Assembly (NCBI GenBank): GCA_037893245.1
Contig: JBAIAA010000604.1
Coordinates: forward strand, 1-64,000
Reading direction: 5' to 3'
From: Crossaster papposus
Lineage: Eukaryota; Echinodermata; Asteroidea; Velatida; Solasteridae
Length of the DNA stretch: 64,000 nt
Notes under the pieces: generated by a model
Told to the model about the DNA's origin: nothing
The model's database searches: none
What the model saw: only the letters and a program-made list of their open reading frames with translations
Translations under genes and position numbers: made by a program
Shown here: one piece after another, positions 47,481 to 57,200 of the stretch
Numbering within the stretch: position 1 is the stretch's first letter
How the letters are laid out: the number at the start of each line of letters is the position of its first letter

Positions 47481-49073
47481 ATACCCCTGTCACACCGGAG
47501 CTACGCTGCCGTTGCGCTCCCAGGGCAACTAAAAAAAGTTGAAAAACGCAGTAGAAGCGCAGTAGGATCGCCAAGAGCGTAGTGGGAACGCAGTGGAGTC
47601 TACCTAGGTCGTGGGAGGATCTCCATGGTCGCCAAACCTCGGCGATTGTTTTGAGCTTGCTCAAAACAATCGCAGAGGGTCGGCGACCTGGTCCAAAACG
47701 CAGTGGGAGCGCAGTGAGAGCGTAGTGGGATCTCAAAGAACGTACTTGGGACGTCGTGACGTCTACCTGAGCGTGTCATGATCGTAGCAAGAGCGAGTTG
47801 GTATCGCCGTCTGCCCAATCTGCGACTGAAGTACGTCTGAAGTACGACCACTGTACGCTTGTCACGCTCTCACTACGCTCTTACCGCGCTCATACTGCGC
47901 TTCTACTACGTCGTATAGGGCTTCTTCACGCTCATACTGCGTCCACACGGGGCTGCCAGTACAACTATGGCGCCCCTAATGCGTCCATGGCGATGTTACG
48001 GAGCTTCCTGTACGTTCACAGTGCGATTATACTGCGATTATACTGCGTGTATAGTACGTTCTGACTTTGACATGCGTAATGGCCACAAATGGTATAAATG
48101 CAGCCTATATCCTCCACACAACATACCAATGTACATCTCCTCTTTACCATGGATGTAGAGAGGCAGAACATAATAATTGTACAACAGATAGCAAATATCC
48201 AGCAACATCGAGCTCGCTGTATTTATAGTCGCCGCGTGAACGCGGTACAAACGCACAGAACGTAGTGGGGACGTAGTGAGAGCGTAGTAAGGTCGTAGCG
48301 AGGTCGCCTTGGTCGCAGCGAGATCGCGTAGAGCGTAGTGGGAGCGCACTGAGAGCGCGGCGATGATCAAACTGGGAACGCATAGGTCGCAGTGAGAGTG
48401 TAGTGAGAGCGCAGTGAGAGCGCAGTGAGCGAGTCAAGAGCGTACTGTGAGCTACCTACCTCATAGATTTCAAGATTTTTTGCCAGTTTTCGGCAACCCC
48501 ACTGCGTTTTTGATAATAATAATAATAATATATAGATTTATATAGCGCACTTATCCGGTAACCCGATCAAGGCGCCTACACATAAATTCTGCTCCAAGCT
48601 AAGTGGAAACTAATGAAATAAATGAGACTTCAGTTCTCTTTTAAAGATGACCATGGATGTTATTTTACCAAGTTGGGCAGGGAGTTTATTCCAAATGGCA
48701 GGTGCTGCTTTGGCAAAGGCACGCTGACCATAACGGACAGTACGAACTCTCGGTTCTGATAACAAGTATGAGCCTGAAGATCTCAGAACCCGACCTGTCT
48801 GCTTGAGGGAGATGAGCTCACAGAGATACTGAGGAGCACGACCATGCAGGATCTTGAATACAAGAAGGCAGATCTTGAAGCTGATCCTCTTAGATATCGG
48901 AAGCCAATGTAGCTCTCTCAGAATCGGTGAGATGTGGTCATATTTTCCACATCGGACAACAACCCGAGCTGCAGTGTTCAAGACACGTTGCAAACGAGAC
49001 ATTTGTGTAGCTGGAAGGCTACTGCATCGCAGTAAGGTCGCTGTGGGATTGCACACCGGTCTGACAGGGGTAT
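47481..49073. mobile_element. TIR element Y, same family as X, inserted in reverse orientation
   Basis: Begins ATACCCCTGTCACACCGGAG right after a TA in X and ends CTGACAGGGGTAT. 47481-47826 is the inverse of 49074-49411 (right part of X), and 48150-48510 plus 49010-49073 is the inverse of 47053-47475 (left part of X). Y is therefore an inverted copy of X sitting inside X. Its unique middle (47826-48150) is absent from X. An L2 3' end (48513-49009) is inserted in it. Confidence 0.7.
48513..49009 (-). pseudogene. L2/CR1-clade retrotransposon 3' end
   Basis: Reverse strand: about 130 codons of the RT C-terminus (LQRVLNTAARVVVRCGKYD, LHWLPISKRISFKI, YGQRAFAKAAPAIWNKLP, FKRELKSHLFH), then a short 3' UTR with a TATATAGCGC-type tail and a (TAA)n tract at 48513-48530. 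Severely 5'-truncated. It landed in Y, so it is younger than Y. Confidence 0.85.
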
Positions 49074-50252
49074 CAGTCGCAGATTGGGCAGACGGCGATA
49101 CCAACTCGCTCTTGCTACGATCATGACACGCTTAGGTAGACTTCACTACGTCCGTAGTACGTTCTTTGAGATCCCACTACGCTTTCACTGCGTTTTGGAC
49201 CAGGTCGCCGACCCTCCGCGATTGTTTTGAGCAGGCTCGAAACAATCGCCGAGGTTAGGCGACCATGGAAACCCTTCCACGACCTAGGTAGACTCCACTA
49301 CGTTCCCACTACGCTCTTGGCAATCCTACTGCGCTTCTACTGCGTTTTTAAAAACTGTTTTAGTCGCCGTGGGAGCGCAACGGCAGTGTAGCTCCGGTGT
49401 GACAGGGGTATTACGAACGCCACGATTGGCCATTCGTAGCTAATCGTGGAATTTTCGTTTCCTTTTCTGAAATTTCACGTTTGGATACGAGTTGATGCGA
49501 GTCAATACGTTCTGGTACGATTTGGTGCGCTTGGATGCTATATAGTCACGATTGGTCAATTTCAGGTGACCGGTCTCCCGTTCAGACACGATCAGATACG
49601 TTCCGATAGGATTGTCCCTATTGAGTCCCCGATTAGGTCCCGATCTGACACGATCAGCACGATCGGGGTCCCCGATATGGGACGATCTGGTACGTGCAGA
49701 TACGTTCCGAAACGTTCCGAAACGTTCCGAAACGTTCCAATACGATCATCACGAATCGATGCGCTCTGTTGCGATCAGATATGATTGTGGTCGCGATGTC
49801 TTTCACGATCGGGATCGAAAGTGATCACGATTTGAGCCACGATTGGACCCCGACGAGTATATATACAGCCCGACTGACCATGGATTTCATTTTTTCTTGA
49901 ACTTTTACAGAGTGAAGACTACAACCCACAATAAGATCGAAGCACATCTCAACAGAGGTGGTGTTTGTCTTGTCCAAGGTTGATCCCGATCACCACGATT
50001 TGGAAGCACGATTAGATGCGATTTGTCGGGCTTTGTTACGATCCATTACGATCTGATGCGATGATCACGATTACAAATTAACCGTGTTGATCGTAGAACA
50101 TTTTTGAACCGTCCAAAAATCTTCTACGATCAACACGATTGCCACGACTGACCTCAATATCCGATAAGATCTGATAGGATCACTACGAGTACTCCACGAT
50201 TAAGACCAGGATTCCAATCGTGGCGCGAATCGTGATAGTGGGAACCTAGCAT

Positions 50253-51067
50253 AAAACAAAAAGTCCATAATTGACAAGACCGTCCACGATTGAAAAACGT
50301 GTACAAAACATATGGGAGGCCTTTCGAGAAAAAAAGGACAATATTATGGGGTCCACAGAAACACCTGTAGCCAAATTAGGAGGAATCCACTGGGTGCGAT
50401 TCCCTGAATGTGGTCGAGGCTACTCAAATAATAAATAAAGATGTGGAACGGGAAGTTGTATTTACAGTTATTTTACTACAAAAACTTAAATTTCCAAAAG
50501 AACTAAAAGGCGCCGAAAGAACGGAAAGGCGCCGAAATAACAACAGCCAATTGGATGTCTGTAATCAAGTCTGATATTAAAGAAAACAAAATGTACAGTT
50601 CATTAATTTCTTATTCTAACCTTACAAGTCAGTATCATTGCAAATATTTACAAGACTTTAACAAAAATCATTTAGAATAAGATAATTGAAAAATATAATA
50701 AACCAGTGTGTACTCACCGCCTTGGCCGACCATTTAGTGCCACACAACCCGTGTACGAATGTATCAATATTAAGGTGTGGCTAGAACAAAAGTCAAAGAA
50801 CCAATGCCCCAAACACTGCCTTGCGCCAACAAGAAAACTAAGCAATTAAAAAGCAAAATAATGTAAAGTATGCAATAATGGGCCTATTGTTGAATGCAGC
50901 ACGCGAGGGCGCAATTACAAACAAAGTTTTTTAAGTTGTAGAGGGCAGTATTTCCTAAATTATAGAGGGAGATGTAATTATAGCTATGTCTAGTGGAAAC
51001 TCTATATTCTTAAGGCCTGTCGAGGAAGGCGACTGGTCACACATCACTGCCGGCGTTCACATACATG
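50253..51067. other. Non-coding sequence left of the gypsy element
   Basis: AT-rich, no gene. 51030-51043 is the reverse complement of the first 12 bases of the LTR plus two host bases (51066-51079). Confidence 0.5.
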
Positions 51068-52042
51068 TGTGACCAGTCGACCTATTTCTTTTGCGGTCAA
51101 CGGGTCCCTCAACGACCACTTCCTTCATCCTTATTTGAAAACACTTTTACACAACATTCCGGTATCGATTAAATTCGATCCTCATGTCATAGCCCATTCA
51201 ACCTTGTGTTAGTGCGCCCGCTGGCGATAGCGCTCCTGTATATAATACATTCCATTCTTTTTGAGTATCCCATTTAACTTTGTGATAGTGCGCCCTCTGG
51301 CGATAGCGCTCTTTATAAATTTGTGTTTGTAAATACATTCCTTACAGCGCTATGCAAATTTGCACATGTGCGCGATGCAAGCCGCATTGCGAATGCCATC
51401 CACGTTTTGTCACGTAAATTTAGCGTTAGTGTTTGTCTTCCATTTTTTTAGCAGCACTTGCGTAACATCATGCGTTGGCCAGGCACAAGCCTTGTGATAG
51501 AAATGCACAAGTTTAGGCAGAGCAGCTCCGAACTCCGTGAAGAGCACTTCAAAATACACTGGCTATTTTGCCTGCATTGCATATTGCAATATACATTGTG
51601 TATTCACACTCGTTGTGAATATTGTTTTGCACTGCTGGTTGTGAAACCGCATGTGTATTTAAATTTACACTCGTAACGTCCTGAGTGTTGGTGCTGGCTT
51701 GTTGGCATCAGGAGTGGCACGGATCGTGGAAGGCTGCATGTTGATTCCATCTTGGGACTTCGACTGCCACTGGGTTCTTGAGGTCACTTAGAGTCAATTA
51801 CCATTATAATTGACTGTCGTTTAGATACCGTTTAGATACCGTTTAGATACCGTTTAAGTGACGCTAAATCTGTACATGTACCTCAATTTAACTATTTTTG
51901 TATAGATCCACAACGAATATATTTTGGAATATTCTATTAAAATAAAAATTCTCTATTCAATTCTGGTTGCTCACTGGGTCTTCTCATTCTGTAGTGCTGT
52001 TTCCTAATAAAATAAATTTTACAATAGTACCACTTGGTTACA
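51068..52042 (+). repeat. 5' LTR
   Basis: Starts TGTGACCAG and ends GGTTACA (TG...CA termini). Contains a TATA-like TTTATAAATT (near 51312), an imperfect 75-bp direct repeat (GTGCGCCC-CTGGCGATAGCGCTC, near 51211 and 51288), three or four tandem CGTTTAGATAC units (51821-51857) and AATAAA signals near 51940 and 52005. Confidence 0.95.
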
Positions 52043-52046
52043 AAAA

Positions 52047-52064
52047 TGGCGTAGTCGGCAGGAT
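52047..52064 (+). promoter_or_regulatory. Primer-binding site, tRNA-Ser
   Basis: TGGCGTAGTCGGCAGGAT, four bases after the LTR, is complementary over 18 bases to the 3' end of animal tRNA-Ser (AGA/TGA type, ending CCTGCCGACTACG-CCA). tRNA-Ser priming is recalled for the Mag branch of Ty3/gypsy; clade assignment here is inference. Confidence 0.8.
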
Positions 52065-52214
52065 ACGCTACAGAAAACCTTTGTGAGCAAACTATTTTTT
52101 TTTTGAAGCATTCTTGAATCTGAATTGAATAAGATAAACGACAGTCAATAATATTGTGGTTGTTGGAAGGCGGAGAAGAAATGATCTTGGATTGGCGGTG
52201 AAAGAGGTGACTCT

Positions 52215-52640
52215 TGGCCTAGCCCCACATCGGATGAGTGTAACCATCCAACATAGTCTTCCTGCGTCCTAGCCTGACAGAGGAGTGAGCCCCTCATCGG
52301 ATGAGGCAACCCATCCAACATAGTCTTCTTGCATCCTAGCCTGACAGAGGAGTGAGCCCCTCATCGGATGAGGCAACCCATCCAACATAGTCTTCTTGCA
52401 TCCTAGCCTGACAGAGGAGTGAGCCCCTCATCGGATGAGTTTAACCCATCCAACATAGTCTTCTTGCATCCTAGCCTGACAGAGGAGTGAGCCCCTCATC
52501 GGATGAGTTTAACCCATCCAACATATTCTTCTTGCATCCTAGCCTGACAGAGGAGTGAGCCCCTCATCGGATGAGTTTAACCCATCCAACATAGTCTTCT
52601 TGCATCTTAGCCTGATAGAGGAGTGAGGCCCTCATCAGAC
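52215..52640 (+). repeat. Tandem repeat of 67-68 bp, about six units, in the gypsy leader
   Basis: Each unit contains AGCCTGACAGAGGAGTGAGC and CATCGGATGAG, with AGCC of successive units at 52271, 52338, 52405, 52473, 52541 and 52609. Middle units are nearly identical and the outer ones diverged. It lies between primer site and gag, where packaging or translation signals usually sit. Confidence 0.9.
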
Positions 52641-53212
52641 AAAGCTCTACACATTATAGAACTGGCTAAGTTCTCCACTTTGAGCGAGGCTCTCGTCAGA
52701 CGAGGTTGTATCGTAGTATTGTTAATATTTAAATAACTTTGTATTAAATTAAATTAAATTAAGCATATATATATAGCACTGATTGACACAATAGATTTTC
52801 GAATTGCATGTATTAGGAACATATATAATCATATTTATTACTCGTACTTATAGCACATTAAGAATATTTGGATATTGGGATAAGAGGTTCGTAGAGGAAC
52901 AATATATACATATAATATATCATATTGAGTGACACGGTCGAAGGCCGTCTCTTTTTTTTTTTCCTTCTACTTACTGCAGGTTGATAAACATCTCGCAGCC
53001 GACCTCGATCCGTGCCACACCTACCTTCTTCCCAATCGTCTTGCAGCTGTTATTGCTTGTTCTGACCTTGGTTCTGGAGCTGTTGTGAGCGCGTACATGT
53101 TGGTAAGAGTAAGCGCGTACATAAATGTAGGTGCGATAGACGTGTATTAATTGCAATAGACAAATATTAACCTTTTTTCCCCTCGTGACCAGCAGGTTTT
53201 TATAAATTGAGG

Positions 53213-54214
53213 ATGGCGACTGGTGGTAGTGATTTAAGTGGTAGTAAGACGTTGTCTCCTGAGGCAAAACTATTGTTAGAGCAGTGTGGCAAACTGCAGG
53301 CGCTGTTTGACCAAGCATTACATTTGGATAAGACACCAACATTCTTGGTGATGCCAGGCCAGAAGAAACTACCGACCTTTTCTGGGCTTTCTGAGAGTAG
53401 GCTACATGATTGGATCTGTGACATGCGGTCCGCTCTAACTTCCCGACAATTATCCAAGGTCGAGAAAGTAAATTTTATTTTCCAACATCTCAGCGGTCCG
53501 GCGAAGGAGGAGATTAAGTATAGAAGGTGGGATAGTATAGAGGTAGACGATATTTTTGACATATTGCTTGAGGTCTTTGGAGAAGACGGGTCTACAGTCC
53601 AATTGCAGCGTTCCTTCTTCGAGAGGAAACAGAAGGAGAATGAAAATCTTCGAGATTTTTCACACTCACTCTTAGATCTTTTCGAGAGGTCCTGTCGGAA
53701 ATCTCCCCATCTCCGCCCCAGAAAGGAGCAATTGCTGAACGACCAGTTCGCGGATGGGGTGTCGCAGCCACTTCTGCGAAAGCATTTGAAGAAGTGCATA
53801 CGTGATGACCCGGAGGTAGACTTCTATACTTTGAGAGCTGAGGCCATAGAGTGGGCAGAGGAGGTGAGAACGAAACATGCAGGGGAGATAAAGACGAAAT
53901 ACACTGAGGCAGCGACCAAATATACAGACACATCAACTTCAAGTGCACAGGTACAGGCGACAAAGGTAGCCGTAGAAAATCAGACGATGGTGGAAATCAT
54001 GCAGAAACAACAGCATATGTTAGAAAAACAACAACAACAGATAGACCTCTTGACTAAATCAGTACAACACCTCATAACTGACACTCCCTTAACTAAGCCC
54101 AAGGCACCTAAATGTTCATTTTGCAACCGGCTAGGACACAGCAAAGACAGGTGTTTTCAGCTTCAACTAAAAGAGGCCAAAGACAAGATCGCCGAGTTGA
54201 CTAAGGAAAACTAG
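53213..54214 (+). CDS. gag: Ty3/gypsy Gag polyprotein
   Basis: 333 codons from ATG 53213 (context AGGATGG) to TAG 54212-54214. An in-frame TTG two codons earlier is ignored. Residues about 45-200 match a retrotransposon capsid (LPTFSGLSESRLHDWICDMR, then LSGPAKEEI and FFERKQKENENLRDFSHSL). A Gln-rich coiled-coil-like stretch (MQKQQHMLEKQQQQ) lies near residue 265. One CCHC zinc knuckle (CSFCNRLGHSKDRC, CX2CX4HX4C) near residue 305 should bind the RNA. The product assembles the intracellular particle. The last bases overlap the pol frame. Confidence 0.93.
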   Translation: MATGGSDLSGSKTLSPEAKLLLEQCGKLQALFDQALHLDKTPTFLVMPGQKKLPTFSGLSESRLHDWICDMRSALTSRQLSKVEKVNFIFQHLSGPAKEEIKYRRWDSIEVDDIFDILLEVFGEDGSTVQLQRSFFERKQKENENLRDFSHSLLDLFERSCRKSPHLRPRKEQLLNDQFADGVSQPLLRKHLKKCIRDDPEVDFYTLRAEAIEWAEEVRTKHAGEIKTKYTEAATKYTDTSTSSAQVQATKVAVENQTMVEIMQKQQHMLEKQQQQIDLLTKSVQHLITDTPLTKPKAPKCSFCNRLGHSKDRCFQLQLKEAKDKIAELTKEN

Positions 54215-57200
54215 CACCTCTCAACTCAGAGGCTCCAACAGTTGAGAGGAAGTTTAGGAGCCCTCATTCTTGTACTCAGTCTTCTGTGGGAGCCCAAGAA
54301 ACACATCTTATTGGAAGTTGTCCTATTTTATCAGTGAAGGCTGGTGGAGTGGAGATTCCTTGTCTAGTTGACACTGGTTCGATGGTCTCTACGGTGACAG
54401 AAGAATGTTTTAAGACATATTTTGAGCCAGCTGGGGCCACGTTGAAACGGGATAATCTCTGGCTACGGATTACTACTTCTAATGGGTTGGAGATCCCGTA
54501 CATCGGATATATGGAGTTGGATGTAGTTTGTGAAGGGTTGACTCTTCCAAAAATGGGTTTTTTAGTTGTAAAGAATTCCATGGATGAGGAGAATCGACAG
54601 GAGAAACGTAGAGTGCCAGGATTGCTGGGAATGAATATCTTAGGTCCAGTAGTAGATTTAATGTCCGAAAAAGAGGCACCAGTATCACCTGTCTTAACTA
54701 CCTTGCAGACTGTTCTCACTCTACAGTTAAGTGCCCAGACAAAGCTGAGTGAAGTTGTAGCCATGGTGAAGTTGGCGGCGGGTAACTCTATTTATATTCC
54801 ACCTGAGTCGTCAGTAGTTGCGGAAGGGAGACCATCAAAGGCTGTTCCTTTCTACACTGGAGTGGTCGAACCTTTGAGGAATAGTGACCACCTGCCAGCT
54901 GGTCTTCTAATCCCCTCTGTAGTAGTGGAAGTTGGGAAAACCTTCCCGATGCGAATCGACAATTTATCTTCTCGTGGTTTTATCTTAAAACCAAATACGA
55001 GGTTGGGTGTACTTCGAGGAGTAGATGGTGTGACAACTGATAGTGTGCCGAGAGTTGATTTTCAAATTTCTTGTAGTGAGATTCATGTTTGTAATATTGA
55101 TGTTTCTCCAGTGCCTTCTGTGGTAACTGAATCTGTTCCAGTTGATTTAGCAGACTTTGAAGGAGATGAGGTGCAGTTGCAGAAGATACATCAGCTCTTA
55201 CATAGAAATAAGGACATATTTGCAACTCATGATTATGATCTAGGAGACACTGACACAGTTAAACATACTATCAATACAACACATTCTGATCCCGTAGCTC
55301 AGACCTTCAGACGTATCCCTCCTAATCAGTACGAGGAGGTGAAGAACCATATACAGCATCTTCTTGAACATGAAATCATTAAAGAAAGTCATAGCCCCTA
55401 CTCTGCTCCAATTGTTTTAGCACGGAAGAAAGATGGTAGTCTTCGGATGTGTGTGGATTACAGACGTTTAAATGCAGTTACTAAGCGGGATGCCTTTCCT
55501 CTTCCTCGAATAGCGGAGCTTATTGATGCGCCAGTTGGAGCAAAGTTTTTTACATCACTTGATTTAGCTAGTGGTTACCACCAGGTCCGAGTAGATGAGG
55601 CCGACAGAGAAAAGACTGCTTTTGTGACGCCTATGGGTCTTTATGAATATGTTAGGATGCCATTTGGTCTCTGTGGGGCTCCGGCGACATTCCAACGATT
55701 GATGCAACGGTGTGTTGGCGACCTTATGTATCAGCTGTTGTTCGTCTATTTAGATGATATCTGCATTTTTTCTAAAACATTCGATGAGCACTTAGCCCAC
55801 TTGGACCTTGTTTTCACTCGACTTCGACAACATAACCTTAAACTTAAACCGGTGAAGTGTCATCTCTTTCGCAAGGAAATACAGTATCTAGGGCATACGT
55901 TGTCAGAAGAGGGTATAGCTACTAACGCAGACAAGACGCGTGCGATTACGGAATGGCCTGTTCCCCGTACTGTCAAGCAGTTGCGTTCTTTCCTGGGATT
56001 TGCCAGTTATTACAGGCGATATATTCCTAACTTTGCGAAAATAGCTCGCCCTCTTCATTCCTTGGTTGGTGAATGTCATAAACACTCTCCTAAGTTCTTT
56101 CGTAATAGATGGGATGAGTCTTGTCAGAGCGCCATGGAGGAGCTGAAATCTAAGTTCATTACAACACCAATTTTGGCCTTTGCTGATTTTAATAAACCTT
56201 TCATCCTCGATGTCGATGCTAGTTTGTCTGGACTCGGTGCGGTCTTGTCCCAGGTACAAGACGGACATGAGCGAGTCATTGCTTATGCCAGTCGAGCTCT
56301 TAGAGACAACGAAAGAACCATGAAGGACTACAGTTCCATGAAGCTTGAGCTCTTGGGCCTTAAATGGGCAATCACGGAGAAATTCAAGGATTACTTGTAC
56401 GGATCATCTTTTACGGCCCGAACTGACAATAATCCTTTGAGTCATATTAGAACTGCCAAGCTCGGGGCTACAGAGCAACGATGGGTAGCTAGTCTAGCCC
56501 CATTTGACTTCAAGATTGTATATCGTCCTGGCCGAGTAAACCGGAATGCAGATGGCCTATCTAGGCAACATGAGTCCAATCCAGGTGATAGTTGCACTAT
56601 TTCTGAAGTAGTAGCCAGATGTCAACCTTGTCGACAGTCAACTGGTGTCCCTCTAGGTCTTCAGGTAAAAATATCTAAGGGTGCCCTTGACTTAAGTGCA
56701 GCCCACATAGCAGCAGAACATTGTTCTAACATCACAGCCTTTCCCACACATACTCGGGAAGAGATTCAGCACTTGCAACAATCGGATGCAGACATTGGAG
56801 GGTATTTGAAATATCACAAGTTTGAACATATTAGTGCCTCCCAACGCAAGTTACAATCTAAGGCTGTGCAGTCTCTATTGCGGCAATCTAAACGCCTTTC
56901 TGTCATTGATGGTGTCCTTTACAGGGAAGTTCTCGATCCCAAGCTAGGAACAATACACCAACTGGTGGTACCAGCATTGCTTAGAGCCAATATTCTCACC
57001 AGCCTACATAACAATTTTGGTCATCAAGGTGAAGAACGTACCATGTCTCTTGTTAGACGACGTTGTTTCTGGCCATATATGTATAAAGACATCAAACAAT
57101 GGATACATAACTGCGAAAGGTGTTTAGTTTCCAAACGGCCGACACCTTCTGTCAGAAACCCTCTTGGGCATCTATGTGCATCACAACCTCTAGAAGTGAT

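Larger units (their letters stand above)
47053..49411. mobile_element. TIR element X (CTCACTACG-word family), split by an inverted relative Y
   Basis: The ends ATACCCCTGTCACACCGGAG and complement have TA at both flanks (47051-47052, 49412-49413). Its left part (47053-47480) and right part (49074-49411) have no similarity to each other beyond the tips. Each is mirrored by part of Y inside. Interior words are CTCACTACGCT / AGCGTAGTGAG. Confidence 0.7.
47024..50250. mobile_element. Outer TIR element Z (ACGAT-word family) hosting X/Y
   Basis: The ends GCTAGGTTCCCACT and AGTGGGAACCTAGC are perfect inverses, with AT outside both. If the inner composite (47053-49411) and one TA are removed, the two ends match further (CGCCACGATTGG on both), which supports one element split near its left end. 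The right body (49420-50250) is saturated with TACGATC/CACGATT words and carries a tandem TTCCGAAACG run (49710-49740). No transposase. Confidence 0.75.

Noticed and set aside
47022-48437. Repetitive ORFs rich in Leu/Arg/Ser on both strands
   Set aside because: Translations of the CTCACTACG/AGCGTAGTGAG words of elements X and Y, mirrored on both strands.
51458-51676. 72-codon ORF in each LTR
   Set aside because: Identical in both LTRs simply because the LTRs are identical. No recognisable domain, and it spans regulatory sequence.
52215-52640. CRISPR-like array
   Set aside because: Units are contiguous 67-68 bp tandem repeats without spacers, inside a retrotransposon leader in a eukaryote.
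53200-53799. 199-codon reverse-strand ORF, rich in Ser/Arg/Cys
   Set aside because: Exact antisense shadow of gag; composition reflects the gag codons.
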